From NCBI RefSeq assembly GCF_030160275.1, contig NZ_BSOA01000049.1, positions 62,001-126,000 on the forward strand: a DNA stretch of 64,000 nt, given 5' to 3'. Of this stretch, positions 1 to 10,203 are shown one piece after another. The DNA is from Dyella flagellata (GTDB lineage: Bacteria; Pseudomonadota; Gammaproteobacteria; Xanthomonadales; Rhodanobacteraceae). Both the position numbers and the translations under genes were made by a program. Within the stretch, counting starts at the first letter, position 1, and each line of letters opens with the position of its first letter. Below the pieces are notes generated by a model. It searched no databases and had not been told where the DNA came from. It saw nothing but the letters and a program-made list of their open reading frames with translations.

Positions 1-34
1 ACCTAGGCTAGGTTTAGGCGGATCCGGAGTGCAT

Positions 35-2119
35 ATGGACAGTGTCGCAATGAGGCCCAACAGCGTAGCCGGCAGAGTTCTGTGGGCGGTCATCGCTGCC
101 ATCGGCGCCGCCTGCCTGGCGGTAATCGCCCTGCGCCGCGGCGAGCCGGTCAACGCCATCTGGCTGGTGGCCGCGGCGGTGGCGATTTTCCTGATCGGCT
201 ACCGCTTCTACGGCAAGTTCATCGAACACCGCGTGCTGCAGATGGACCCCAGCCGCGCGCCACCCTCGGTGCTACGCAACGACGGGCTGGACTACGTGCC
301 CACCGACAAGTGGGTGGTGTTCGGCCACCACTTCGCCGCGATTGCCGGCGCAGGCCCGCTGGTGGGGCCCGTGCTGGCCGCACAGATGGGCTACCTGCCG
401 GGCACCTTGTGGATCCTGTTCGGCGTGGTACTGGGTGGTGCGGTGCAAGATTTCATGGTGCTGGGCCTGTCGGTGCGCCGCGATGCACGCTCGCTCGGCC
501 ACATGCTGCGTGAGGAGCTGGGCGCGTTGGCCGGCGTGGTGGCCATGTTCGGCCTGCTGGCGTTGATGATGATCGTGCTGGCCGTGCTGGCGCTGGTGGT
601 GGTCAAGGCGCTCACCCACAGCCCATGGGGCACTTTCTCGGTCGCCTGCACCATTCCCATTGCGCTGCTGATGGGCGTGTACCTGCGCTGGTTGCGTCCC
701 GGGCGCATCCTGGAGGTCTCGCTGATCGGCCTGGTGCTATTGATCTCATCCATCGCCTACGGCGCACATATAGCCGCAACGCCGGAACTGGCCAGGTTGT
801 TCGATTTCGACGCCAAGTCGCTGGCATGGCTGTTGATCATCTACGGCTTCGTAGCCTCCGTCCTGCCCGTATGGCTGTTGCTGGCGCCCCGCGATTATCT
901 GTCCACCTTCCTCAAGATCGGCACCATCCTGCTGCTGGCCCTCGCCATCATCCTGGCCGCACCGCAACTGCAGATGCCGGCCGTGTCACGCTTCATCGAC
1001 GGCACCGGCCCGGTGTTCCAGGGGCAGCTGTTCCCGTTCCTGTTCATCACCATTGCCTGCGGTTCGGTATCGGGCTGGCATTCGATCATTGCCTCGGGCA
1101 CAACGCCGAAGCTGCTTTCCAGCGAAGGCGAGGCGCGCATGGTCGGCTACGGCGGCATGCTGATGGAAGCGTTCGTCGCCATCATGGCTTTGATCGCCGC
1201 TTCCTCGCTGCATCCGGGGGTGTATTTCGCGATGAACTCGCCTTCGGCGGCGATCGGCACCACGGTTGAGCATGCCGCCAGTGTGATCAGCCAGTGGGGC
1301 TTCGTGGTTACGCCGGATGAGCTGGTGCGCACCGCGAAGGACATCGGCGAAACCAGCATCCTCAGCCGTGCCGGCGGCGCGCCCACGCTGGCGGTAGGCA
1401 TGGCTCAGCTGCTGCACAACATCCTGCCCGGCGAAGGCATGGTCGCGTTCTGGTACCACTACGCGATCCTGTTCGAAGCCCTGTTCATCCTCACCACGGT
1501 GGATGCGGGTACGCGCGTGGGACGCTTCATGATCCAGGAAATCGCAGGTCTGGTGTATGCGCCGCTGAAAGGCACCGAATCGTGGGTCGGCAACGTGCTG
1601 GCCACCACCATCTGCGTGGGTTTATGGGGCTATTTCCTGTATCAGGGCGCGGTCGACCCCCTGGGCGGCATCAATACCTTGTGGCCGTTGTTCGGCATCG
1701 CCAACCAGATGCTGGCAGCCATTGCGTTGATGCTTGCCACCCTGGTCACAGTGAAGCTCAAACGCGAGCGCTACGCCTGGGTACCGGGTATTCCGGCCGT
1801 GTGGCTGGTGATTTGCACGCTCACGGCTGGCTGCGAAAAACTCGTCGGCCCGATCAGCTTCAGCGCCGCCGCGCAGAAGTACACCCAGGCCCTGCAAGCC
1901 GGCACGCTGCTGGCGCCGGCCAAATCCTTGGATGAAATGCAGCGCATCATCACCAACAACAGGGTGGACGCCACGCTCACAGCGGTGTTCGTGCTGCTGG
2001 TGCTGAGCATGCTCGGTTTCAGCGTGCATGCCATCTTCAAGGCCCTGCGCAGCAACGTGCCCACCGCGCGCGAGGCACCGCGCGTCGCCCTGGCCAGTGT
2101 GGCAAGCCGGAGTACCTGA
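35..2119 (+). CDS. cstA: Carbon starvation protein CstA, peptide/pyruvate transporter
   Basis: Large inner-membrane protein of about 694 residues with many hydrophobic helices. The N-terminal block carries the CstA family signature (GHHFAAIAGAGPLVGP, then a GGAVQDF stretch). In enterobacteria CstA and its paralogue take up peptides or pyruvate, so uptake of small carbon compounds under carbon limitation is the expected role. I chose the ATG at 35 because a GGAG lies five bases before it; a GTG six bases upstream is also in frame. A small YbdD-family gene follows after 3 bp, the usual partner. The promoter lies outside the window. Confidence 0.95.
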   Translation: MDSVAMRPNSVAGRVLWAVIAAIGAACLAVIALRRGEPVNAIWLVAAAVAIFLIGYRFYGKFIEHRVLQMDPSRAPPSVLRNDGLDYVPTDKWVVFGHHFAAIAGAGPLVGPVLAAQMGYLPGTLWILFGVVLGGAVQDFMVLGLSVRRDARSLGHMLREELGALAGVVAMFGLLALMMIVLAVLALVVVKALTHSPWGTFSVACTIPIALLMGVYLRWLRPGRILEVSLIGLVLLISSIAYGAHIAATPELARLFDFDAKSLAWLLIIYGFVASVLPVWLLLAPRDYLSTFLKIGTILLLALAIILAAPQLQMPAVSRFIDGTGPVFQGQLFPFLFITIACGSVSGWHSIIASGTTPKLLSSEGEARMVGYGGMLMEAFVAIMALIAASSLHPGVYFAMNSPSAAIGTTVEHAASVISQWGFVVTPDELVRTAKDIGETSILSRAGGAPTLAVGMAQLLHNILPGEGMVAFWYHYAILFEALFILTTVDAGTRVGRFMIQEIAGLVYAPLKGTESWVGNVLATTICVGLWGYFLYQGAVDPLGGINTLWPLFGIANQMLAAIALMLATLVTVKLKRERYAWVPGIPAVWLVICTLTAGCEKLVGPISFSAAAQKYTQALQAGTLLAPAKSLDEMQRIITNNRVDATLTAVFVLLVLSMLGFSVHAIFKALRSNVPTAREAPRVALASVASRST

Positions 2120-2122
2120 CCC

Positions 2123-2311
2123 ATGTCGCTCCGGAAACTTTGGCAACGCCTGGTGCAAACCGCTCGCCTGAGCTGCGGCGTGCCGGATTACGACGTCTAC
2201 GTGGCCCATCTGCGCGCCCACCATCCGGAACGCAAGATACCCACCTATGCCGAGTTCTTCCGCGAGCGGCAAACAGCACGCTATAAGGGCACAGGAGGGC
2301 GTTGCTGCTGA
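2123..2311 (+). CDS. YbdD/YjiX family small protein (DUF466)
   Basis: A 62-residue basic protein with the conserved core GVPDYDVYVAHLRAHHP and PTYAEFFRERQ, typical of the YbdD/YjiX family. It starts 3 bp after the cstA stop, so the two are almost certainly co-transcribed. In Escherichia coli the homologues sit behind cstA and btsT and are needed for full transporter function; the same role is inferred here. The C-terminus ends in two cysteines. Confidence 0.9.
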   Translation: MSLRKLWQRLVQTARLSCGVPDYDVYVAHLRAHHPERKIPTYAEFFRERQTARYKGTGGRCC

Positions 2312-2408
2312 CCCCTGTCGTTTGTCACCCTGGAAATCCGCAGGGACGCCCTGAGGTATTTGCCCGGCTCTGCCACTACCTTGGCCATAGTCACCCGGGT
2401 GTCCCAAC

Positions 2409-2894
2409 ATGACCAAGCCCATTTCCGAAATCGAAGCCCGACACAGTTACGGCTTGCGCATAATCGCCGTCTACAAGGCGATCAAATCGGTGTGCCTGAT
2501 CGGTGTGGCCTTGGTCGCGTTCGGCTTGCATCGGGAACAGAACTTCGAGCGTCTGGTCCACATGCTGGAGCATCTATCATTGCAGGACAGCAGCGGCATG
2601 CGCTGGCGCCTGGTCGGTTTGCTGGAGAAATGGGGACCTAGCAAGTTCAAAGCCGTCGGCATGGTGGCGCTTGCCTATGCGGCGATCTTTGCGACGGAGG
2701 GCATAGGCCTATGGTTGCGCAGGCACTGGGCAGAATGGTTCACGGTGCTCGCGACCAGCTCCCTGATTCCGGTGGAGGCGTATGAGATGTTCCACAAGTT
2801 CAGCGGGCTAAAGCTGGGCGCGTTAATCGGCAACATTGCGATCGTAATCTATTTGATCCGCATTGCGATGCAGCCGCACGGACGCCAACCTTGA
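2409..2894 (+). CDS. DUF2127 family membrane protein, copy 1
   Basis: A 161-residue protein with about four hydrophobic segments (around residues 14-35, 78-100, 104-122 and 134-152). The GLR-IA-YK-IK start and the LIPVEAYEMFHKF core match the DUF2127 family of uncharacterised inner-membrane proteins. A second gene with clearly related sequence follows 158 bp downstream, so this is one half of a tandem duplication. No function is known; position after cstA-ybdD does not prove a shared role. Confidence 0.8.
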   Translation: MTKPISEIEARHSYGLRIIAVYKAIKSVCLIGVALVAFGLHREQNFERLVHMLEHLSLQDSSGMRWRLVGLLEKWGPSKFKAVGMVALAYAAIFATEGIGLWLRRHWAEWFTVLATSSLIPVEAYEMFHKFSGLKLGALIGNIAIVIYLIRIAMQPHGRQP

Positions 2895-3052
2895 ATCCGC
2901 CCGCGGCAACCCCGCCAGGCACATCGCGGCCGGCGCCTCGCTCGGCCGGCCGGAAATCCGAGATCATGTCCCGTGAAAGAAATGATCTTGCCGTATCCAC
3001 CTGCGATTAGACTCTACCCTTTTACCCGAGCCATCGCCCTGGGCACCCCCAC

Positions 3053-3541
3053 ATGACCAAGCCCGTTTCCGAGATCGAGGCCCGACACAGCTTCGGCCTG
3101 CGCGTGATCGCCATCTACGAGGTGATCAAAACGCTGTGCCTGATCTTCGTGGCCTTTGTCGCATTCGGCCTGCACCAGCAGCAGAACTTCGAGCGCCTGG
3201 TGCATACGCTGGAGCATCTTTCATTGCAGGACAGCAGCGGCATGCGTTGGCGCCTGGTGGAATTGCTGCAGGAAATGGGACCCAGCAAGTTCATGGCCAT
3301 CGGCATCGTGGCACTGGCCTACGCAGCGGTCTTCGCGGCAGAAGGCATAGGCTTGTGGCTACGTAAGCACTGGGCCGAATGGTTCACGGTGATCGCCACC
3401 GGTTCGCTGATCCCGGTGGAAGCCTATGAGATGTTCCACAAGTTCGGTTGGCTGAAGCTGGGCGCACTGATCGGCAATGTGGCGATCGTGATCTATCTGG
3501 TTCGAATTGCTATGCAGCCACATGGACGCAAAGCGCCTTAG
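3053..3541 (+). CDS. DUF2127 family membrane protein, copy 2
   Basis: A 162-residue paralogue of the gene just upstream: same start (MTKPxSEIEARHS), same loop (LEHLSLQDSSGMRWRLV) and same end (RIAMQPHGR). Differences are mostly conservative, which suggests both copies are under selection. The bases just before the two start codons also look alike, so the duplicated unit seems to include the translation start region. Function unknown; predicted inner-membrane protein with about four helices. Confidence 0.8.
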   Translation: MTKPVSEIEARHSFGLRVIAIYEVIKTLCLIFVAFVAFGLHQQQNFERLVHTLEHLSLQDSSGMRWRLVELLQEMGPSKFMAIGIVALAYAAVFAAEGIGLWLRKHWAEWFTVIATGSLIPVEAYEMFHKFGWLKLGALIGNVAIVIYLVRIAMQPHGRKAP

Positions 3542-3552
3542 CTTGCGTTGAT

Positions 3553-4449
3553 TTATACCTCGTGATGGATCGCTTCGGCTGGCGGCGCTCGACGCGGCGT
3601 TAGCTCCACCAGGTACATGGCGCCCAGCACCAAAATGCCGCCGCACAGCATGCGCCACGTAAGTATGTCGCTGCCGAACGCCACCGCAAAGGCCGCGGCG
3701 AAAACCGGTTCCGTGGTCATCACGATGGCTGCACGCGTGGCCGGCAAGTGCGCCTGTGCCCAGGTCTGCATTAGCATGGCACCCGCGCCGGCCACCAGCG
3801 CCATGTACAGCACGGCGATCCATGCGCTGCGATCCGGCGGCAGCACCGGGCCACCATGTCCCAGCGTGGCTAGCAGGCACACGAGCGCGATGACGGCCAT
3901 CTGCACAGCGGACAGACCAAACGCCTCATCAGCCCGTGACCAGTGCCCCAATGCCACGATGTGCAGGCCATAAAGCAGCGCGGAAGCGAGTGTCAGCCAA
4001 ACTCCGGGGTCCACGGAAAAACCATTGAGCGAGAGTAGCGCCAAGCCAAGCGTCGCCAAGCCGACCGCCAGCCACACCGTCAGCGGCATGCGTTGACGCA
4101 ACAGCACAGTGGCGAGTATCGGCGTAAACACCACATACATACCTGTTACGAAGCCGCTGACGCTGGGCGAAATCAGCGCCAGCCCCCAGGTCTGCAACAA
4201 CTGTCCGCAGCCATAGAGCACGCCCATCACCACGCCTCGCCACAGTTGCCTGCGTTCCAGCCGCAGCACATGGCGATGGAACAGCGCAAACATGGCGAGG
4301 GTGGCCACGATGAAGCGTACTGCCAGAAAATCTGCCACCGGCATGCGACCGACCACATCCTTGATCAGCACGAAGGTGGAGCCCCACACGGCGGTCATTA
4401 CCAGCAGACCGAAGGTCGCCAGCATGCTGATGCGCTTAGCGGCGCTCAT
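3553..4449 (-). CDS. EamA/DMT family transporter
   Basis: About 298 residues with ten predicted transmembrane helices and two EamA repeats. The first has the GSTFVLIKDVV and FLAVRFIVATLAMF motifs; the second contains ALLYGLHIVALGHWS and ends in GGILVLGAMYLVEL. Drug/metabolite transporters of this kind export small metabolites; the substrate cannot be told. The ATG at 4449 overlaps the TGA of the upstream glycosyltransferase (ATGA), implying translational coupling. Longer in-frame starts would run into that gene and lack family similarity. Confidence 0.85.
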   Translation of the reverse strand: MSAAKRISMLATFGLLVMTAVWGSTFVLIKDVVGRMPVADFLAVRFIVATLAMFALFHRHVLRLERRQLWRGVVMGVLYGCGQLLQTWGLALISPSVSGFVTGMYVVFTPILATVLLRQRMPLTVWLAVGLATLGLALLSLNGFSVDPGVWLTLASALLYGLHIVALGHWSRADEAFGLSAVQMAVIALVCLLATLGHGGPVLPPDRSAWIAVLYMALVAGAGAMLMQTWAQAHLPATRAAIVMTTEPVFAAAFAVAFGSDILTWRMLCGGILVLGAMYLVELTPRRAPPAEAIHHEV

Positions 4450-5312
4450 CGCCGCGACATCCGCAACCACTGCCCGGGAATTTTTATGAGGAAGTGCGAC
4501 CAGACGCCCAGCCAAACCACGGCGGCCACGTGCGGCTGGCGTGCGGAGGGATCGAACTTGCGAAACCAACGCCACATGCCGCGGTGCTTGTGATAGCTCA
4601 CGAACACCGGACGATGCCGACTCGATCCGCCCTTGCCATGCGGCACGCGCACGTCACCAGCAAGCAGGACGCGCCAGCCTGCGTCACGCACACGACGGCA
4701 CAGATCCAGGTCCTCGCAATGCAGGAAATAGTTCTCGTCGAAACCGTGCAACGTTTCGAACACACGCAGCGGCATCAGCATCGCTGCCCCCGATACGGCT
4801 TCGGCTTCCACCACTTCGCCGGGAATGCTTCGCGCATTTACGCCACCCTCGCGCTTGAACAGCGTGGCCAGTGCGCGCCTAAGGACGGGATCCCGACGGA
4901 ACGAGGCCGGGTCGGGTACACCGTGCGCATCGCAGACCACCGCCCCCACCAGGCCCGCCTTCTGCTCATTGGCCTGTACCTCCAGCAGACGCTGCAAGGC
5001 AGCCTGGTCGATCAGGCAGTCCGGATTGAGAATCAGCAAGGTTTCGCCCTGCGCCCGCGTCGCGGCGCGATTGACCGCCGGACCGAAGCCGAGATTGGCG
5101 TGGTTGTAGATCGGCTTGAAACGCGCATCACTCTCGTGTGCACGGGCGATTGCTTGCGGGATGCCATCCACCGATGCGTTGTCGATCAGCAGCAATTCAA
5201 GCGGAGTCGTGCAGGCCAGGACGCTCTTCACGCAGTCGCGCAAACTCGCACCGCTGTCGGCGGAGACGATGATGACGCTGACTAGCGGTCGTGACGGGTC
5301 GAGGGCGGACAT
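4446..5312 (-). CDS. Family 2 glycosyltransferase (rhamnosyltransferase-like)
   Basis: About 288 residues with a GT-A fold signature: the N-terminal strand VSVIIVSADSGASLRDCVKS, LLIDNASVDG, the DxD-like LLILNPDCLIDQ, and ENYFLHCEDLDLCRRVRDAG as the acceptor-side motif. It resembles the rhamnosyltransferases that extend lipid-linked or O-antigen glycans. The start at 5312 is chosen by family length; a GTG at 5360 is in frame but less likely. Its stop overlaps the start of the downstream EamA transporter. There is no other polysaccharide gene nearby, so the acceptor is unknown. Confidence 0.85.
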   Translation of the reverse strand: MSALDPSRPLVSVIIVSADSGASLRDCVKSVLACTTPLELLLIDNASVDGIPQAIARAHESDARFKPIYNHANLGFGPAVNRAATRAQGETLLILNPDCLIDQAALQRLLEVQANEQKAGLVGAVVCDAHGVPDPASFRRDPVLRRALATLFKREGGVNARSIPGEVVEAEAVSGAAMLMPLRVFETLHGFDENYFLHCEDLDLCRRVRDAGWRVLLAGDVRVPHGKGGSSRHRPVFVSYHKHRGMWRWFRKFDPSARQPHVAAVVWLGVWSHFLIKIPGQWLRMSRR

Positions 5313-5431
5313 GATTGAACGTCGCTGTGAGGTTCCAATCGTACGAAAAATCCAGGTCACTCGTCATGGATGGCCCGGACCGGATCATCGTTCCGGCGAA
5401 GCAAGAGCAAACGCGGCCAGGCTGTGCCGCA

Positions 5432-6187
5432 CTACTCGTCGCGCTGATCCTGCCCGAGTACATGCGACAACGCCAAGGGGGGCTGTTCCTCACTGCGACT
5501 CAACCAGGCCTCCCCGGCGTGCCAGCCGTACAGTTGCCAGCTGCGCAACCGATACAGCTTGCCGTCGGCGCGATCGTACAGCACTACGCCGCGCCACGCC
5601 GCCATCGGCCACGCCAACCAACGCCTCCCCGGCGCCACTGAAACCTTCAGTTCAATGTTGTCGATGCGCGCCGCCGCACCGACTATGCAGCTACGGGCGT
5701 CGAGCATAGCTACATCTCCCAAGACCTTAGTCGCAGCGCTGTCCAGGGTGATCCAATCCGGGGCCTGCAACTCGATCAGCGTGCCGGAAGGACCGATTGG
5801 CGCCTGCGCCAGTTCGCTCCATTCCGGCGAGGCCGCCGCGGCGGCTGCGCTGCGTTGCGGCTTGTGATCCTGCCAGGATTCGAGCAGCACGAGCAGCGTA
5901 AAACCCGCCAGCGCCGCCAGCGCGGTCAAGGTCAGGCCAAGCCCGTGGTTGTCGAATGCGCGAAAGCCCGCAGCCAGCAAGCCAGCCAATCCCCAGCGCA
6001 ACGCTGGCCGGAGCATACCGTTGTAACGTTGCAAGCGGGGTAGCTGTATCGCCTGGATGGCGGCCAGCCCCAGTAACAGCGGCAGGCCGGTCCACCACGG
6101 CATCCCTGCCAGCAAAAGTGCCCAGGCGATGGCCAGCAGCCAGGCCGGCCATCGGCGCCCTGGCGCGGCAAATCTCAGCCGCACCAC
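5432..6187 (-). CDS. Uncharacterised membrane protein overlapping the purL end
   Basis: About 251 residues if translation begins at one of two adjacent GTG codons (6187 or 6184), both lying inside the last codons of purL, so the genes overlap by about 13 bp. The first part holds three or four hydrophobic helices ([20 protein letters not shown] and following); the second part is soluble and ends in a tryptophan-rich stretch ([14 protein letters not shown]) and an acidic tail. I do not recognise a family. Coupling to purL by overlap suggests co-expression, not necessarily a purine role. Confidence 0.65.
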   Translation of the reverse strand: MVRLRFAAPGRRWPAWLLAIAWALLLAGMPWWTGLPLLLGLAAIQAIQLPRLQRYNGMLRPALRWGLAGLLAAGFRAFDNHGLGLTLTALAALAGFTLLVLLESWQDHKPQRSAAAAAASPEWSELAQAPIGPSGTLIELQAPDWITLDSAATKVLGDVAMLDARSCIVGAAARIDNIELKVSVAPGRRWLAWPMAAWRGVVLYDRADGKLYRLRSWQLYGWHAGEAWLSRSEEQPPLALSHVLGQDQRDE

Positions 6188-9100
6188 ACCCTGGCGTTGC
6201 GGAACATGCGCATCCAGGGGGAATCCTCGCCCCAGCTTTCTGGATGCCAGCTCATTTGCACGGTGCGGAATACACGCTCCGGATGCGGCATGAGGGCCGT
6301 CACGCGTCCGTCCGCGGCGGTGAAGCCGGCAAGGCCGCCCGGCGAACCATTGGGATTGAGCGGGTAGTGTTCGGTGGGTTTGCCGCGGTTGTCGACGAAG
6401 CGTACCGCTCCGCCCGCCTTGGAGGGACTGCACATGGCCGGGAAATTAACCCGTCCTTCGCCGTGCGCGACCACCACCGGGATGCGCGAGCCGGTCATTC
6501 CCTTGAAGAAGAGGCTGGGCGAATCCAGCACTTCCAGCGTGGCCAGGCGCGCTTCGTATTGCTCGGAGGCATTGCGCAGGAACTTCGGCCAGTGCTGTGC
6601 GCCTGGAATGATGTCCTTGAGCTGGCTCAGCATCTGGCAGCCATTGCACACGCCCAGCGCAAACTTGCTCGCGTCGGCAAAGAACTCGCTGAATTGCGCG
6701 CGCAGCATCTCGTTGTACAGAATGGACGCCGCCCATCCGCGCCCCGCGCCGAGCACGTCGCCGAAAGAGAAGCCGCCACACGCGGCAAAACCACGGAAAT
6801 CACCGAGTTTGATGCGGCCGCTGGCGAGGTCGGACATGTGCACGTCCACCGCCTCGAAGCCAGCGCGCGTAAAGGCCGCGGCCATTTCGACCTGACCATT
6901 CACACCCTGCTCACGCAGGATCGCCACGCGCGGCTTGGCACCCTGCTTGATGTAGGGGGCTGCAATATCTTCGGCCGGATCGAACGTGAGCTTCGGACTG
7001 ATGCCCGCATCCGCGTCGTCGATGCGCCATTCCAGTTCCGCATCCGCGCTCGCCGGATTGTCGCGCAGGCGTTGCATCGCGTGGCTGGTTTCGTTCCAGG
7101 CCTTGAACAGCTGCGTCCAGTTCCACTTGAACAGCGTGTCCTTGTTGAGAAACAGCTTGATGCCGAGCTTCTCTTTCGGACGGCCGATGCGGTTGCTCAT
7201 GCCGGCGAGGCCGTGCTTGATCAGCAGCGCCTCGAATGCCTCGCGATTGGCCGTGGCCACCTGCAATACCGCACCGAGCTCTTCGTTGAACAGCGCGCGC
7301 AGCGTGGCTTCGGCCCAGCCGTCCAGCGTGATTTCCAGGCCGCAGCGGCCGGCGAATGCCATTTCCAACAAGGTAACGATCACGCCGCCATCGGAGCGAT
7401 CGTGATAAGCCAACAGGATGCGTTCGCGGCTCGCCTCCTGCACCAGGTCGAACAGCGCCTTCAGGCGCTTGGCGTCGTCCAGGTCCGGCGGCATGCCGCC
7501 ACCGCGGTTGAACACTTGCGTAAGCGCGGAACCGCCGAGACGGCCACGGCCGGCGCCCAGATCGATCAGCCATAGATCGGAATCACCGCGGTCCAGTCGC
7601 AGTTGCGGCGTAAGCGTACGCCGGACGTCGCCGACTCGCGCAAAACCGGTGATCACCAGCGACACTGGCGCCACCGTACGCTGCGGCGTATCGCCGTCTT
7701 GCCATACGGTCTGCATGGATAGCGAATCCTTGCCGACCGGAATGGAGATATCCAGTTGCGGGCACAGCTCCATGCCCACGGTTTTCACCGCATCGAACAG
7801 GGCCGCATCTTCACCCGGGTGATTGACCGCAGCCATCCAGTTCGCGGAAAGGCGCACTTCGCCCAACTGATCGATCGGCGCCGCGGCCAGGTTGGTGATC
7901 GCTTCGCCCACCGCCAGGCGTGCCGCCGCGGCACTGTTGAGCACAGCCACCGGCGCGCGCTCGGCCATCGCCATCGCTTCGCCCTGGTAGCCATCGAAAT
8001 CCGCCAAGGTCACGGCGCAATCGGCGACCGGCACCTGCCACGGCCCGACCATCGGGTCACGCGTACACAGGCCACCGACAGTGCGATCGCCGATGGTGAT
8101 GAGGAAGCTCTTGCTGCCGACGGTCGGCAGGCGCAGCACACGCATTAGCGCTTCGTCCATGCCGATGCCGCTTAGGTCCGGAATCAGATCGATGCGCGGC
8201 TTGATGTGCCTGGCGTCGCGATGCATGCGCGGTGGCTTGCCGAACAGCACGTCCATCGGCAGATCGATCACCGTGAGCTGGCGGTGTGGATCGGTCACGC
8301 GCAGCACACGTTCCGCGGTGGCAGCGCCTACTACGGCATACGGGCAACGCTCGCGCACGCAATACGCCTCGAACTGCGGCAGGTGTTCCTGCGCAATCGC
8401 CAGCACGTAGCGTTCTTGCGATTCATTGCTCCACACCTGCATCGGCGACAGCGAGGGATCGTCGCAGGGCACTTTCGACAGATCGATCTCACCGCCCACG
8501 CCCGCATCGTTGAGCAATTCGGGAATGGCGTTGGAAATGCCGCCAGCGCCAACGTCGTGGATGCTGACGATCGGATTGTGCTCGCCGAGCGACCAGCAGC
8601 TGTCGATCACTTGCTGACAGCGACGCTCCATTTCCGCGTTGTCGCGCTGTACCGAAGCAAAATCGAGCTCCGCACTGGATGCGCCGGACGCCATCGACGA
8701 AGCCGCGCCACCGCCCAGGCCGATCAGCATCGCCGGACCGCCGAGCACGATGACTGCGTGTCCCGGCAGCACTTCGCGCTTCTGCACGTGGTCGCTGCGC
8801 ATATTGGCCAGGCCGCCGGCGATCATGATCGGCTTGTCGTAACCGCGCCGTACGCCGGCTTCTCCGGTTTCATGCTCATAGGTGCGGAAGTAGCCGCCCA
8901 GGCAAGGGCGGCCGAATTCGTTGTTGAACGCCGCGGCACCGAGTGGACCATCGCGCATGATCTCGAACGCGCTGGCCATGCGTGGCGGCAGCGGGCGCTC
9001 CACTTCCCATGGCTGCGGATGGCCGGGAATGCGCAGGTCCGACACGGAGAAACCGGTGAGGCCGGCTTTTGGCTTGGCACCGCGGCCGGTAGCGCCCTCA

Positions 9101-10035
9101 TCGCGAATTTCGCCACCGGCGCCGGTCGCAGCGCCAGGCCAGGGCGCGATCGCGGTGGGATGGTTGTGCGTTTCCACTTTGATCGCGTAATCGATGCGCT
9201 GTTCGCTGGCGCGCCATACGCCGTCATCGTCGCAAACGAAACGCTTGCCGGCGTGGCCCTCGATCACGGCCGCGTTGTCCTTGTAGGCGGAAAGCGTGTA
9301 AGCGGGCGAGTGCTGGTGCGTGTTCTTGATCATCGCGAACAGGCTTTTCTCCTGCGCTTCGCCATCCAGCGTCCAGCTGGCATTGAATACCTTGTGGCGG
9401 CAGTGCTCGGAGTTGGCCTGCGCGAACATGAAGAGTTCAGCGTCGGTGGGATCACGGCCGAGCTCCGCATAGCGGGCGGCAAGGTAGTCGATCTCGTCCT
9501 CGGCCAGGGCCAGACCCAGGTCGGTATTGGCGCGGGCCAACGCGCTACGCGGATCGGCCCCCAGTTTGACGTGCACCAGATCGCCGGGCTGGCCGGCCAG
9601 GAACAAACCTTGTGCCTGTTCCAGGCGAGTGAGCACCGATTGCGTCATCGCGTCGTGCAAAACGGCAAGCAACTCGCCGTAGCCGGCGTCATGGATCGCC
9701 GGCAAGCCGCTTACTTGATAGGCCGTGCCGCGTTCAACGCGGCGCACGTCGAAACCGCAGTCGTGAAGAATGTCGGTGGCCTTGCTCGACCAGGGAGAAA
9801 TGGTGCCCAGGCGCGGCACCACCCACAGCGAAGCCAGTTCCGGCTTGCTGTCCTTGGCCTCCAGCGCCTCCAGCAAGCGCTGGCGCTGCGCTCCCTCCGG
9901 CTCGACCGCCGCATCAACGAAGTAGACGAACCAGCACGCCTGCACGCGGGCGCCGCGATGCAAGGCATCCAGGCGGGCATTGAGACGTTCCAGGCGGAAA
10001 GGCGAAAGGGCGCTCTGCCCGTCGAGTGCGATCAT
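6175..10035 (-). CDS. purL: Phosphoribosylformylglycinamidine synthase PurL
   Basis: 1286 residues, the length of the single-chain large PurL of gammaproteobacteria. It converts FGAR, ATP and glutamine to FGAM in de novo purine synthesis. Domain order: N-terminal PurS-like region (about 1-150), linker, two AIR-synthase-like halves with [20 protein letters not shown], and a C-terminal class I glutamine amidotransferase with nucleophile Cys1130 (GVCNGCQM) and the His1251/Glu1253 pair in PHPER. All catalytic elements look intact. A downstream membrane-protein gene overlaps its stop, and a REP-like repeat lies in the upstream gap before dsbC. Confidence 0.98.
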   Translation of the reverse strand: MIALDGQSALSPFRLERLNARLDALHRGARVQACWFVYFVDAAVEPEGAQRQRLLEALEAKDSKPELASLWVVPRLGTISPWSSKATDILHDCGFDVRRVERGTAYQVSGLPAIHDAGYGELLAVLHDAMTQSVLTRLEQAQGLFLAGQPGDLVHVKLGADPRSALARANTDLGLALAEDEIDYLAARYAELGRDPTDAELFMFAQANSEHCRHKVFNASWTLDGEAQEKSLFAMIKNTHQHSPAYTLSAYKDNAAVIEGHAGKRFVCDDDGVWRASEQRIDYAIKVETHNHPTAIAPWPGAATGAGGEIRDEGATGRGAKPKAGLTGFSVSDLRIPGHPQPWEVERPLPPRMASAFEIMRDGPLGAAAFNNEFGRPCLGGYFRTYEHETGEAGVRRGYDKPIMIAGGLANMRSDHVQKREVLPGHAVIVLGGPAMLIGLGGGAASSMASGASSAELDFASVQRDNAEMERRCQQVIDSCWSLGEHNPIVSIHDVGAGGISNAIPELLNDAGVGGEIDLSKVPCDDPSLSPMQVWSNESQERYVLAIAQEHLPQFEAYCVRERCPYAVVGAATAERVLRVTDPHRQLTVIDLPMDVLFGKPPRMHRDARHIKPRIDLIPDLSGIGMDEALMRVLRLPTVGSKSFLITIGDRTVGGLCTRDPMVGPWQVPVADCAVTLADFDGYQGEAMAMAERAPVAVLNSAAAARLAVGEAITNLAAAPIDQLGEVRLSANWMAAVNHPGEDAALFDAVKTVGMELCPQLDISIPVGKDSLSMQTVWQDGDTPQRTVAPVSLVITGFARVGDVRRTLTPQLRLDRGDSDLWLIDLGAGRGRLGGSALTQVFNRGGGMPPDLDDAKRLKALFDLVQEASRERILLAYHDRSDGGVIVTLLEMAFAGRCGLEITLDGWAEATLRALFNEELGAVLQVATANREAFEALLIKHGLAGMSNRIGRPKEKLGIKLFLNKDTLFKWNWTQLFKAWNETSHAMQRLRDNPASADAELEWRIDDADAGISPKLTFDPAEDIAAPYIKQGAKPRVAILREQGVNGQVEMAAAFTRAGFEAVDVHMSDLASGRIKLGDFRGFAACGGFSFGDVLGAGRGWAASILYNEMLRAQFSEFFADASKFALGVCNGCQMLSQLKDIIPGAQHWPKFLRNASEQYEARLATLEVLDSPSLFFKGMTGSRIPVVVAHGEGRVNFPAMCSPSKAGGAVRFVDNRGKPTEHYPLNPNGSPGGLAGFTAADGRVTALMPHPERVFRTVQMSWHPESWGEDSPWMRMFRNARVWCG

Positions 10036-10123
10036 TGCGGGGGGAAAAGGCGCTAAGCGATGGAGCTGCGTATTGTACCTGAGCAGCGCCCCTCCCTGCG
10101 CGGCGCAATCTGGCCGTTGCGCT

Positions 10124-10187
10124 TAGCTTGGGATGAAATCCCAGCATTGACAACGCCATACGGAGAGCTGGGATTGACATCCCAGCC
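10124..10187. repeat. REP/REPIN-like palindromic repeat, copy 1
   Basis: Two inverted palindromic units, TTGGGATGAAATCCCAGC near 10128 and GCTGGGATTGACATCCCAGC near 10167, separated by about 20 bp. The same core (GCTGGGAT...ATCCCAGC) recurs in other gaps of the window. This copy sits between the dsbC stop and the purL start, so it is upstream of purL and could affect purL mRNA or insulate the two genes. Confidence 0.75.
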
Positions 10188-10203
10188 ACTGGGCTGCAAC
10201 GGA

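Noticed and set aside
8206-10056. A 616-codon open frame antisense to purL (and similar long antisense frames opposite phaZ, pepA, the FecR-like gene and the SLC13 gene)
   Set aside because: They mirror the codon pattern of the strongly supported genes and show His/Arg/Gln-rich nonsense composition typical of GC-rich antisense frames. No domain is recognisable.
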